Shown here piece by piece: positions 25,867-39,500 of a stretch of DNA of 64,000 nt; position 1 is the first letter of the stretch, and each line of letters begins with the position of its first letter. Origin of the DNA: Apostichopus japonicus. Its lineage: Eukaryota; Echinodermata; Holothuroidea; Aspidochirotida; Stichopodidae. The stretch covers positions 22,376,841 to 22,440,840 of the forward strand of contig NC_092575.1 in assembly GCF_037975245.1 (NCBI RefSeq), in the 5' to 3' direction. The position numbers were made by a program, and so were the translations under genes. The notes under the pieces were generated by a model. That model did not search any database. It had not been told where the DNA came from and was given only the letters and a program-made list of their open reading frames with translations.

Positions 25867-26105
25867 TGGAGTGTTAGCTCAGTGGTTAACGCCGGTGCAT
25901 TCCAATCGTAAGGTCCCCGGCTCGAGTCACTCCAAGATAAATATATTTGGTCCAGTTACAGAGTTGTTGACAATTCATAATCATGGACCGGTTAAATATG
26001 AATGTAAGAGACTGACTTCGGTCAGCTGCGGCTTTGATAAGCCAATGAGGCTTCTTCGCGAGTTCCTGCTTGCAGGAGGACCAAAAAAAAAATACAAATA
26101 CATAC
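25867..26105 (+). mobile_element. tRNA-derived SINE, family 1, full length
   Basis: The head ggagtgttagctcagtggtt followed by ggtccccggctcgagtcac resembles tRNA A and B boxes. The body and gcaggagg tail match 7290-7517 and 45547-45770. It ends in an A-rich/ATAC tail. It is not a functional tRNA: the arms do not pair into a cloverleaf. Confidence 0.87.
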
Positions 26106-26261
26106 TTTTCCACTGACTGTTTCTTGTGTTTTTATTGGGCCGCCTTCATACTTACACTATCGCCTTACTGGCAACTATCCATAGAGCAGAATATATTCTG
26201 CTCTAGGCCTATGTATGCCACTATCACAAATTGACATTGTTCAGCTACTTTCAATCCATCT

Positions 26262-26459
26262 AGATACTTGCAAGGCTACAAGGATGGCCAACTAAATTGC
26301 TACGTCCTATTTGTAAACAAGACAAGAGACACACTGAGGTACCACAACTTCTGTGCAAGGTACCTGGGAAGAGAAAAACAGGTTGGTTTTCCTTCCAAAC
26401 CGATCCATTTCGGTAATACGGATGTTTCAGATATCAGAAGCAACTCAATAAACAAGTAA
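26262..26459 (+). other. Exon-like open frame, unrecognised
   Basis: An open frame without ATG follows an acceptor-like ctag. It encodes a protein-like stretch (YLQGYKDGQLNCYVLFVNKT, then RYHNFCARYLGREKQ) and is followed by cag|gttggt, a possible donor. I do not recognise the family. It could be a lost-gene remnant, an exon of an unplaced gene, or chance. Confidence 0.25.
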
Positions 26460-26635
26460 GAAAGAAACTTTCTGTGTAAATTGACAGACGCATGTCATGT
26501 ATTTTGCAATTCTCCGTACCTTTGGCCGTGTTGGACAACGACTTCACCTCACAGTTACACTCATAGTGCAAACTGGGCATGATAACTATGCATAACATGT
26601 ACTACTAGTACTAGCCTATCTTCTTAGTACTATAG

Positions 26636-26822
26636 TGTCAATGGTGTAAAGTACTACCGACTGTTCAAACAACCATAGACCAGCAGTATCTAGATGGATT
26701 TATTGAAAAAATAAACAAGCATGGCATCACCAAAACATATTATAGTGACTTACTGCCATTCTCAAACGTTGATGAGGTTGGCTGGGTATTCAACATATTT
26801 TCTGCTTTTTATCTTGAATAGT
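26636..26822 (+). other. Exon-like open frame, unrecognised
   Basis: A 60-codon open frame without ATG encodes TTIDQQYLDGFIEKINKHGI, then TKTYYSDLLPFSNVDEVGW. Composition looks protein-like. A possible donor gag|gttggc lies within it. It may belong with the frame at 26262-26459; function is unknown. Confidence 0.25.
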
Positions 26823-27559
26823 TTATCTTAAAATAATTATGTAGACTAAACTCTTGACGAAAGTTGACAAATTAAACTATTTTGAATGGAGGAAAATTCT
26901 GCTTGAAGTGGAAACTCTTCCATTAGTTTTTATCAGTGTATGCATTTAAACCATAGATCACATGTTCTAATCATTGTTCCTATAACCCCTTTCTGTAGGC
27001 ATTCATATTATCTTCACTGTAAAGAAAGATTCAACATGTTATTCTGTACATTAACATTTACTCTCTCCTCAATTATCCCACAGTAGATATCCAATTTAGT
27101 CCCCCTGACTATTTCTGGAGTTCACTATAATTCCTGCCTAATCTTTTCTTCTGTCATTTCAAAAAATGTAAAGTTTGTGACCATTGAGAATCGTTTTCCA
27201 ACATACAGTAACGTGTTACTTTGGAGATTAAGCAATTAATGTTAATCATTAAATTTCCCTCTTTCACTATATCTTGAGCATATTTGCTCAAGTAGAGATG
27301 AACCTTATAAGAACATTCTGTGCCAGTTTTAGTTTTGTTTTTGTTTCTACTGGTTCATTATCAGGGAATATCTGATCATTTTGGGTCCAAAACATTTCGT
27401 CTGATGCATCCCTATTCATGTTCATGGCATTAACTTGACTATGTGAAGACAAATTTGTACAGTAGCTCAGCATAAGGTCCTCTGTATTTACCAGCTAGAT
27501 ACAAAAATTTTATTTGCCAAAGTTTACTTAAATTTTTCTGCTTCTTCCTCCAAGTCAAA

Positions 27560-30500
27560 ATGAGTCGTCTATGCCAGGCGGGAGTCAGAACATCCGCAAA
27601 AGTGCATGCTTGGCTCAGCTATGCAGAAAGAAATACAAAATGCACACTTCCCATATTGGCTTGGCATGTGTCAACGTCTGAAGTACATCCCATGCAGAGA
27701 AGAAATTTTCACATCAGTATGAGTCAGTACAGGACGAAAGCTGTCATCTTTGACATGGGAGGAGTCATTATCCCGAAGCCATTTCCAGTATTCGATGGTA
27801 AGTTGCTCTGCTTTTTGTCCAGTAGTAAAGTTAACATTATTTACATTACATAGGGAAGCACTTTTGTATGATAACCACCCAGATATATCTGAAGCATACT
27901 ACCCCAAAAATTGGGAAAAGTGAAATTGTAATGATAAACAAATTTAGGCAAAACTAGAGATGTGTGGTTTACAATGACATTGCAAACATTATGGAATGTA
28001 TGTAATAAAGTTGTGTGGGTACAAAGAGCATGAGTTTGATGACAAGCAGAATCTCCCCCCCCCCCTCCCCTTGCATACAGGGGGCCACCAGTCCACAGGG
28101 TGCTAAGGTACAAGTCTGTAAGCATTGACTACTTGCTATTATACGTAATTATATGTATAAGGACTAAGGACACAAGCATAAGTACAGGCTCACATAGCAT
28201 ATGTCGGGTACAGAAGTCAATATGCCAATGTATCAGTTTGGTAAATTGTTTTGTCTATTTCTGCCTGTCAGGAATATGTTGTTAATCTTTATATTGTATC
28301 AACACAAAGCTGCCCTTATCTGATAGATCAGCTAGTAATGGTCATGTGCTTGATGTTATCATGCAGTGTCATAGTTCAATACTTGATAGATCTTGTAGAG
28401 AAACTTAATTGTGTAAGCAACTTTGAAAAGAAAATTTGGTTTTGAAAGGCAACCAGCAATGTCTTTGTTACATGAGTACCTATAAAACTTCTCTCCATTC
28501 CATCATAGAATTTGAAAAGAAGTTGGGCGTACCGAGTAGAACCATTCGTGATGTATCGATAGCTAAGGGCCCTGACAGTGCGTTCTTAAAACTTGAAAGA
28601 GGCGAACTTACTGCAGAGGAATTTGAAGAAGAGTTTTCTAAAGAATGTTCAGAGAAGGTAACCATCATTGAGCCATCCTTACATAAATAAGAAGACTGCT
28701 TTGTTTATTTGTTCTTGCCCTTTTGTAACATTTTAGTATATTAGTATTTGTATAATACTGTTTTTATGCGAGCATTCAGTTACCCTTTGTGGGGTTTAAT
28801 AAAGTTTATCTTATCTGATATCTAGGGAATCTATTTCTATATTTCCGTTTTTGAATGCTTCGTTTTGTTCGTTTTACATTCATACAATCAATTGGGGAAA
28901 TAATTTATTGCTTGCGATTTGTATAGCAGTTTTCAGGTTCAGGTAGTTTGTTTATCAAAGAATGGTGTAAATGAATAGGTTGTACAACATACAAAAGTTG
29001 TTACATCTTCAAAGTTGTGAAACAAACTCAGGTATTTTGAATAACTTTTTGCTATAATATGCTAGATAATTTTCTGCCAATGCCATAAGACCTTTGCTTT
29101 CTTTTGTGAAGATTTATTTCTTGGCAGTGAGTTAACATCTTCATATTTTAGTGTACGTATTTGTTTCTAGCAATAGTTACACAGTAAAGTAAGGATTATG
29201 TTAAACAGCCAGATATGGGGTTTTGCTCCTAATAACTACTCAGTTGCTATGGCTACCATTCAGGGAGGTCATATGTCATAATCCTCATCTGTTAAAGATT
29301 TATGAGGATATAACCATACATATACTATACTGAATATTAAAGGGATTGTCTGACTTTTTGGATACATAAATGACCTCTAGGAAAGGAAGCTTTGAGAGGT
29401 AACATTCTAAACGCTTCTTTCAATTTGTACCTATAGCTGGGATATCCTGTGTCAATGGTGGGTTTACTTGCCTATTTTGAAGAAAAGACGAACAGCTGTT
29501 TACCAGAGATGATTGATGCCATTCACTGTATCCGAGCAGAGGGAATCAAAACAGCTCTCCTCACAAATAACTGGAAGAAAGCTGGCCAGAGAGAAGCCAT
29601 GCTGCCAGTGGACAGACAACTATTCGATGTTGTGAGTATGTAGGGCTAAATGATTGATTATATGGTAGCTAAGTGTCTGTTAAAGGCACTGAAGACTCGC
29701 CCCAAACCGTGTGCCGCGCTCTGATAAAGTTAACTTTCCGTTGCTTGCAAGTGAAAATTTTTTCTTGTCGCTACAAAATGCAGACAGTAATGAAACATGA
29801 TGCCTTGTTATCTTTTATCTAGACCTGAGATGTCCATTGCTGCTATGTACACTGTGTTGTGGGTATTGACCGTAGCTGTATGTATTGACTGTACACTAGT
29901 GTCTAATTACCGACGGTAGCAAGCTGTGTGTGTATTTTCTGGGATCGATGGTGGTGTCTAACACTTCTGTTACACCTCATTCGAAACTAGGTCAGATTAC
30001 CGGCATGAGACGTTTCTTTGTGCGCAAGTCTTCACACCCAAAGTATTTTGTTTAATTTATTCACAGAGATAAAACCATCTCAACCAGCTGATTGCATTTA
30101 CAACATAAACTCACACTAAGCTTAATTAAGACCAAACATATTGTTTTTTGTTTCACTTAATAATGCTCTAACAGGTTTTAGCCCATATTGCATATCTTTT
30201 TAAATCAAACGATGTCCTGTAGGGCCTGTGGTATATATATGTTTATATGCATACAAAATATGCAAATGTACCTAGCATAGCCTATGTTGGAAAATCAGGA
30301 CTGAAGATTTATTGGCCATTTAGTGGTGAGGATATTAATTACCAGTTAATTGCACCTTGATGAATGAGAAGGAATATTTCATTTTTCATAAAGAAAATTT
30401 CATTTGCGACTTGGCTGAATTTATTTGAGTGGAATATGATTATGTAACTATGGAAACAAATCACAACCAGTTGCCTTAGATATGACTAACCCACTATCCA

Positions 30501-33500
30501 TTTCACATTTGTCTTAAATTTTTCATTGGGATACTTGATTGTTCAAATTTCAGTTCTTTTGTGCTTTTGCCATTAAAAGTTCATATGATTTGCATAACAT
30601 TTAAAGGTTAGTTTCTGGCTTTCTGATACCAATCCAAGTCTTCTTATTCAGAAACTTTACTTATAAAAGCCAGAGGGCTTAATATTTCATCCATAGCAGG
30701 ATCTTATTCAGAAATTTGTCTTAATTATGAAGTCAGTTCAATGATTTAGAAAGTGACATATTCTTCAACGGAAGTCTGAAGCTTTACGAGTATGGTTTCA
30801 AACAACTTTCTGACAGCTCAGATTTCAGACCTTAAATCTTCTGTCATATACTTGTTTCCACTTACCACATTGTTAGCACAAACAACAGCATACTTCCCCC
30901 ACATATTATTATGATTTTATGGATAAAATTTTTGACAGAAATAACTGACATTGGTTAAAATGTGGCCTACAAGCTTTTTGAAGATTGAAACATCACCAAA
31001 GAATCACCCATAAACAACACTTTTACTTTGTTCATTATCATTGATTGACAGGTAGTTGAATCATGTGTTGTCGGTATAAGGAAACCAACTGCTGCCATTT
31101 ACAATATGTGCCTTGATCAACTCGGAGTCAAACCAGAAGAATCTATCTTTCTGGATGATCTTGCTGTCAATATTAAAGGTGCTGAGAAGCTAGGCATTGG
31201 CACCATACAGGTACAGTTTTGTATGTTGTAGACAAGGTTGCTATGGATTCCATACTAGTGCATTGTGTATTATAAAAAGAGAATGTTACCATGGAGACCA
31301 TATAGGTACTTTATAGATATTAAAAAGCAGGTTCATGTGTAAAGGGTTTGAAGTCATAAACGTTTGTTTTATGAATATTGTTATAATATTTATGCATAAG
31401 GAATTAGTAATTATGTAAGAGAAAGCTGGTATTTAGGTAATAAGCAGGGTACAAAATGGTAGAACAGAGGAGTTTGACATGAAGACTATGGTAAATTTAC
31501 TAATTTTACGTTTTAGGTTGTCATGGAGATTCTATAGGTGTGTTTGTATGAATGCTTAACACATAGGTGGAGTAAGAGGTCATATCTGAGGCAAATTTAG
31601 CTTATTAAAATAAGTAAAAAGTACACTTTTTATTGAATAGTAATTTTCTAAACAGTTTTTACATATGACCTACGATACAATATTAAGCATTCTATGAAGA
31701 GCACTTGTACACCATCAAGTGCTAAAAGTGAGATCTTTTCTGTTAATTCATTAGCTCAAAACTGTCTGGTTTGTCAGTTGTCTCATTCAAATTGCCCAAG
31801 GATGAAAAGTGTTCCATTGAATGGAAATTTTTAAAAAAAAATACCTTTTCCATATTTAGGTCTCAGATATGAAGGAAGCCCTAAATGATCTGTCATCTAA
31901 ACTGAGCATCAATCTGGAAGGTTTCAAACCTGGAACATCTGCTGTTAGGAAAGGGATGGAGATTTCTGAAGAGAGCTTAAAGGACTATTTTGAAGGGATC
32001 GGTGTCAACTCATCCGATGGCAAAATGAACATCAGACAGTTTAAACATGGACAGTCAAATCCTACATATTTTGTGGGTTATGGTGGAAAGGAGATGGTGC
32101 TGCGAAAGAAACCACCAGGCAAACTGCTGCCCTCTGCTCACATGGTTGAACGGGAGTACCAAGTCATGAAGGCCTTAGGGGACCATGGTGTTCCAGTACC
32201 AAACTTATTAGCTCTGAGTGAGGACAACAGGTTAGTTGATATAGATATGAGGGTAGATAAATGGTTTCACATGGTGAAGTGGGAGAACCATGAAGGCCTT
32301 AGGGGACCATGTTGTTCCAGTACCCAACTTATTAGCTTTGAGTGAGGACAACAGGTTAGTTGATTTAGATATGAGGGTATATATGGTGGAGTGGGAGAAC
32401 CATGAAGGCCTTAGGGGACCATGTTGTTCCAGTACCAAAATTATTAGCTCTGAGGGAGGACAAGAGGTTAGTTGATATAGATATGAGGGTATTTTAATGG
32501 TTTCACATGGTGGAGTGGGAGAACCATGAAGGCCTCAGGGGACCATGGTGTTCCAGTACCAAACTTATTAGCTCTTAGTGAGGACAACAGGTTAGTTGAT
32601 ATAGATATGAGGGTATATTAATGGTTTCACATGGTGGAGTGAGAGAACCATGAAGGCCTTAGGGGACCATGGTGTTCCAGTACCAAACTTATTAGCTCTT
32701 AGTGAGGACAACAGGTTAGTTGATATAGATATGAGGGTATATTAATGTTTCACATGTTGGAAAGGGAGAAACATGAAGGCCTTAGGGGACCATGGTGTTC
32801 CAGTACCCAACTTATTAGCTCTGAGTGAGGACAACAGGTTAGTTGATTTAGATATGAGGGTATACTAATGGTTTCACATGGTGGAGTGGGAGAACCATGA
32901 AGGCCTTAGGGGACCATGGTGCTCCAGTACCCAACTTATTAGCTCTGAGTGAGGACAACAGGTTAGTTGATATAGATATTATGGTATATGAATGTTTTCA
33001 CATGGTGGAGTGGGAGAACCATGAAGGCCTTAGGGGACCATGGTGCTCCAGTACCCAACTTATTAGCTCTGAGTGAGGACAACAGGTTAGTTGATGAGTG
33101 TTTACTATTGGTTTCATATGGTGGAGTGAGACTACAAAGTCATGAAAACCTATGGGTACCAAGGTGTTCCATTTTCAAATTTATTAGCATTGTGTTGAAA
33201 AAGTGGAAGGCAAAAGTATGTTAGGTAAAAACAGACGAGTCTGGATTGCACCAAACTATTATCTGTAAAGTTTAGTAGCATCATATATTGTCGCTTCAGT
33301 TGAAGCTCATAGTAGGACCTGTGTATATAGCATCTTCTTCTTCTTTGGTTGGTCCACAACCTCACATATCAAGTAGGTAATTAACAAACTAATAAGTGAT
33401 ACCGGGATATCTCGTAAAACGGTCGATGTAAATCATGCTTTTACACCACAGTGTCATCGGTACTCCATTTTTCGTGATGGACTACGTGCCAGGTCGAGTC

Positions 33501-36500
33501 ATCAAGGACCCGACACTCCCCGGCATGACAAAGGAGGAGCGTGGAGCGATTTATGACGCAACTCTGGATGTCCTCTGCAGAATACACGATGCAGACGTAC
33601 AGAAAGCAGGCTTGGAGGGATATGGAAAGCGAGGTAAGAAGAAATAAGATGATTTTTTCATCCAGATCCTAAAGGCAAATGAAAAATAGGCGTAAGATAG
33701 GTTCGAGCCTGCAAAATCTTTTTCTTGATTTCTCGCTCCGGTTTATTCAGATAGAGTGTTAAGTTTCACCAATAACTAAAATTGGACAATCCATGTTGCC
33801 ATGGTATTGCTTCATTTACATGTAAGTTGCACAACCCGTTTCTTCCCTTTCTGTTGTGTTGGAACATGTCAATTTACTAGCGTACTTTTCAGAAGGAAAG
33901 CTAGGAGGCATCACTCGTCGTGGAAAAATGTTGTAGTAAGCAAAGTATGTAGCCTTTCTTTGCCTTAATTTCACAGTTAGTTTTCTTTGATCAGACTTCA
34001 CATGTACAAAATTTGACAGTTATATTCAAGTTAATAAACATTTGTAAAACACATCTTCAAGTTTTTTTCTTCCAGTTCAAATATTCAAATATTAAGAAAG
34101 TCAGTAATGATGTTAATAAGGGTTTTTGCTGATTTCAGAATCTTGAATATATATAATCAGGGAAATGTATTTATCTCCCTTGACAGGTAACTACGTAGCT
34201 AGACAGATTGGCCGTTGGTCTAAGCAGTACGAGGCTAGTAAGACACATGACATGCCGGCCATGAACAAACTCATGGAATGGTTACCAACTCAAGTGCCTA
34301 AAACAGATGAGACCACCGTAGTTCATGGTGACTTCAGGTAATACCAAACATTCAAAAAAAGAGATCATCTTTGTTTTATACTAATTTTTCTAAGTTCTTG
34401 TGATTCTTTGGATCCATATTTTGTGGTTCCATGTGACTTTCTGTGGTCATCATCTTGATAGTTTTGTCATAACTGTGATTGGTGATACTAATACCAGTTG
34501 CGTAGCGAGGAATTTGCCAAGGGAGGGGTGAAGCCTGTAGGCAAACTAAGCGTAGCGCCACCATGGGTTTGCACAAAGCCTACAAGAATATTTTGGTCAA
34601 AAATGCCTCCCAGATTGCTGGAATTGACACTTCCCAGGCCTTGTAAGTTGCATCGAAGCATTTTCTATTTCGAAATTACTAGCAATATCATAAAAAAATA
34701 TGCTCAAGGGGGGGGGTGGTCGCCCACTTCCCCCCCTCCCTTGGCTACGCGCCTGACTAATACCAGTGTCATACAAACAATTGTGTGTCATATGTTGATT
34801 ACTTTCCCTTATTTAGTGCCGACAATTACTTACAAGATTCAAATTCTCTTACTCCTGAATGGGGTTTTCTTTAATATTTGTTCATTTTTATTTTGAGAAA
34901 AAAACAACTTTGTTTTGTTAACTTTTTCTTCTTGACCTTCTAGAGTAGATAATATGATCTTCCATCCAACGGAGCCAAAAGTTCTTGCCGTACTCGATTG
35001 GGAACTTTCAACCTTAGGGGATCCCCTAGCAGATCTAGCTTATTGCTGCATGCCTTATTTCTTGCCACCCAACCCACAGATGAAGGGTGAGTATGAAAAT
35101 TCATGCATTATGCATAAATTAGTTTTGATACTTGTGGTTATAAATAGCTGCAGCTCTCAACTAACTACAGATATTAGTGATGTTAATTTGGTTGGCAATG
35201 AATCACAGAAGCTACGCAATGCTTTCACCCCATTACAGGGTGGATCATGGAAGGTGGAATGTGCCCCTTTGTTTTGAAAATTTAAATTTTAGCATAATAA
35301 GGCACACAGTGAAATAGTTTTAGCATCATCTTTCATGCATGGATTCCTTGCTTGCAATATTTTGGTAGGCACTCCAATTTTGTAGTAATTTCGGTATCTA
35401 CAAATACTTAGCCCCCCCTGCCCCCCCTCTCTCTCTCCGATCTCCATTTCATGAGAACCTGGATACGCCTTTCATCAACCATAAATTATACAGCTTAACT
35501 CCACATTATGGCCTTTAAAACTGTTATCTCCTGAGCAAGTTTGTGTGATTTTGTAAAGATAACATGAATGTGTTTTCACTTTTGTTTGAAGAATACATTT
35601 CTTTTATTATAATGTGTCTTGTCAGGCTTTCATAATGTCGATGTTACCGAGCTCGGAATTCCTACAATGGAAGGCTTCATTCAGTCTTACTTTGAAAAGA
35701 GAGGGCTCCCTCCAGTGGACAATCTTGACTTCTATATCTCCTTCAGTTTCTTCCGCTTGGCCGCAATTGCGCAAGGTGTTTACAAGAGGGCGCTGCAGGG
35801 TAATATAGCTTTCCAATCCAATTTTTAAACACTTCAGTTTGTAAAACTTCAAGAATGGTTTTATTCTCATGGTTTTAAAAAAAGGATATGAAAATAATGA
35901 TTCATCACAAACCTTTGAGGCAGCCATTTGTATTGTGATGTTAAAGGTTAAGTCAAAAGTCACTTGAGGTCAATTAATTGTTGTATGTCAAAGTTCAATT
36001 CTCACATGTTATTCAATATTTAATATCATGCATTGTATACCATTTCATACTAAGATCTCAACCTTCATGTCATATTATGTCTTCCATTTTCTTTAAAAAT
36101 AAAAAATATTGTCTTCTTCAATTCTTTACATAAGCCCATATGAAACATGAATAAAACTTTTTCTTGCTTATCTTTAGATGTTTATAGGATACTTTTTCAG
36201 CATTTTCCTTGGAAATTTGGCAATTGAATTTTTACCACATGTTTCATGATAATATATATAATGTATAAAATAGTCTGTTGCCATGGCAACATATTTATGC
36301 CTGCTAATTTTAAGAAATAACTACAATCACATATGTAACAAATTTGTCACCTATGGTAGTCTGAAAATAAATATTTTCTCAACTTCTTTTTATGCTGTAG
36401 GTCAAGCTAGCTCAGCTTCTGCTAAGTTGGTAGGCCAATTAGCCGAGGGCTTGGCAGAACTGAGTTGGACCATCGGGTCCAAAGGGTCCCATACTGCCTT

Positions 36501-39500
36501 TGTAACTGTCAACCATTCCAAAAATGGACCAATCTCTGGTAAAAGATCTTACAGTACTTTCAGCACGACAGGAGGCGGGCAAAAGAGATTTCATTCTACA
36601 AGTACAGTAGGTATGTTTGTTATTAATCGAGTTTCTTTAAATAGTTCGTTGAATATTCATCTAAATCAAGTCATGAATATTCAGTTCTATCCATTATTCT
36701 TTTTTATTATGTTATCTTCTGTTAGCATGACAGTGCTTGGGATTGGGTGGAGAAATTCCTACATTGTGAAAATTTGATATTTCACTTCAAATCCACCCCA
36801 CCTCTCCCTCCCCGCCCAAAATGTTGATACAATAAATATGATACAATTGATTTTGAAACATGATATGAACCTGGAATAGGAATTTTCAGTTCAGCTACAA
36901 TCCCCCCCCCTCCCTCCCCCCTCAAAAAATTGATACGATGAGTTTGAGAAATTCGACTTTGAAACAGGAAATGAATCACTTGTACATTTTAAGTAAATTC
37001 ATCTGATATTTCACATTCACTGCATACTTTTGATATCGGAAACTGCGGTCTCTTAATATTTCAGGACAAATGGCATATGATGTGAAAGGTTTATCAGAAC
37101 GTGCTCAGCAGATTCATAAAGAAGTAAAAGAGTTTATGAATGAGTATATTTATCCTGTGGAGAGGGAACTGAATGAACATTATGCATCCAAGGACAAATG
37201 GACCATTCATCCAATCTTTGAGCAACTCAAGGTCAGTGACTATCATAAACCATTGATCTGACTCAGCGAGTCAGATATTTCACGAGTCGTCTAAAATTGG
37301 TAACGTGTCGCTTTCTTTCGTATTCAAGTCGGGTCACATGAACCAAATTTTTTACACCATCCACTGTCTACCTGAATTTTTCTTAATGGGTAAGAGTTGT
37401 TGTAATCACTTGTGTCTTAAAGTAAAGACATACTTTTTAAAAATGAAATGATTTGAATATGTTCTGACAGATTGTTTTGCATAGCAGTAATACAGTGGTT
37501 CAATGTAATGAAGTTGGTAGGAGTATAACTTGACTTATTTGTCCTCCCATAGCTACAACATGGAATTCTTTGCTTCTTCCCGAAATTCGATTAAATACAA
37601 ATTAAGGAGATTTTACTTCTTTTCTTCTCCTTTTCTTAGTTCTTTTCTTAATTCTTTTTTTGTAAGTTATATGTGTACTCTATGTACAGGGAGTGTAACA
37701 CTAGATAAGCCCACAAGGGTTTCTTGATGCACTTCCTTTCACCTTCCATAACTCTCTGTATTCGCTACTTTTGTTGTATATATGTTGTGAAAAAATAAAT
37801 AAATAAACGAAATGGAGAGAAATATGCATATAAACAGAATCAAGTGTTGTTTTGTGACTTTGCAATGGACAGTACAAAATTAACACTGGTGGAAAAGATC
37901 CTATTACTAGAAGCTCAAGTCAGTTTCAAATTTATTGATCTTCTTGGCTGTATGCTGTATTTTTGTATGTTATTCCACCATCTTGTGAAAATGAGGGTGT
38001 ATGGCCAGCTGTAGGCTAAGCCACAGCTGATGAATTCTCTGGTTCTTGACTAAGTTAATGTCTAAAAATCTCATGTCTAAATTCCCAGGCCATTTGTCTG
38101 AGAGATGGCATGATATATTTATTTCATAGGTTACATCATTGATAATTAATTTTTTTATTATGATGATATGCTGTTGATAAAATCATGGTAAGTGGTTCAG
38201 AGTTACTTCAAAGACAGTTAACGAAGGATTTTTCGTGCCTCTAGTATTGTGTGTGACACCAGATGATAAAACGCATTATTCATTCTCTACTTGTGTAATA
38301 AAACAACAGAGATTTCATATTTAAGATTCTTAAGCTGTAGCAATCTTTGTTTTCTTTCTTTCAGACCAAAGCCAAAGAAAATGGACTGTGGAACTTATTT
38401 TTACCCATAGAATCAGATCCAGAAATGAGATACGGAGCAGGTCTGACCAATATTGAGTATGCACACATATGTGAGCTAATGGGAAGATCCCGATACGCAC
38501 CAGAGGTAAGAAATAGCATCAGTGACTATACTTGTTTTGTTTTAAAAGTTTGAAAATCAAAGAAAATGTTGATACATTTGCGACGAACATAGAGATCCAT
38601 GTTTACCTTGGGGACAGAAGAGTTAAGGTTTAGTTTTTTCTTTTGGTGAGATCGAGTGATTCCTTAATTTTAGTAACGTACCTCATGATGAACACACAAA
38701 TGTGATATACTTCGGTGCTAGGTAAGGGCAAAGAGGCAGAGAGCAAACAATATACGTGTGTTATGATGCTCTACGTACTATATTCTAATCTTCATAACTG
38801 TCCGTTATCATCCAATACGGTATATAAAGTTAATAAGAAAGGTGGTGGTATACTACTTCATCTTTACTACATAACAACAAACTGTCAGTGCTTTGATTTC
38901 TGGTAACAACTAATGGCTGTTCGTTTTTATTTTGCCCCCTCTCCCCGCACCCCATGTTATCACAAAAAGTGGTTTGGTAATTCATAAGGAACCACAGGTG
39001 TGTTGTAACATCTGATGTTGTCTGGTGCCATAGTCATAGACAAGGCATTTAATAGGGACCACTAGTTTTGTTATAAAATCTTTAAGGGGTATAGTGCCAT
39101 ATCCTGTGTGGTTACAAATGACATTTGACAGGGAACCAGAGTCTTGCTGACAATCCTGGAAACCTTTGTTGCCATTTTCAGGATGTGTAGGGTAACTTCT
39201 TTTCTGTCCCTGTCACAACAGGTGTTTAACTGCTCTGCTCCAGACACAGGAAACATGGAGGTGTTGGTGAGGTACGGAACCAAGGACCAGCAGGACATGT
39301 GGTTGAAACCGTTGCTGGAGGGGAAAATAAGATCTTGCTTTGGAATGACAGAACCGGAGGTGGGTGTTTGAAGTCTCTGTATCTACTACAATCTGCTGTT
39401 TATTAATGACATATCGTGATTTGCAAGATCTTTATAAAGAACCAGCAGATGGCTGTTTAAATTATCTACATATTTGATATTAATTTAAAGCTGCCTAGAA

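Larger units (their letters stand above)
17166..27559. other. Repeat-rich spacer between CCT6 and ACAD10
   Basis: About 10 kb separates the divergent CCT6 and ACAD10 genes. The first few hundred bases next to 17165 presumably hold the CCT6 promoter; no strong core motif was identified. The remainder is mostly mobile-element and simple-repeat DNA, listed separately. Two exon-like unrecognised frames occur at 26262-26459 and 26636-26822. No confidently coding gene was found. Confidence 0.6.

Noticed and set aside
25867-25935. Possible tRNA gene
   Set aside because: Boxes A and B are tRNA-like but no cloverleaf forms, and the same head is attached to a repeated SINE body elsewhere.
32289-33180. 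Repeated coding-like motif as extra ACAD10 exons or a protein repeat
   Set aside because: The unit length (124 bp) is not a multiple of three, the copies lack acceptors, and exon 6 continues in phase from the first donor only.
36782-36979. Minus-strand frame with Gly/Arg stretch
   Set aside because: Lies in ACAD10 intron 10 over poly-C/T tracts; composition artefact.
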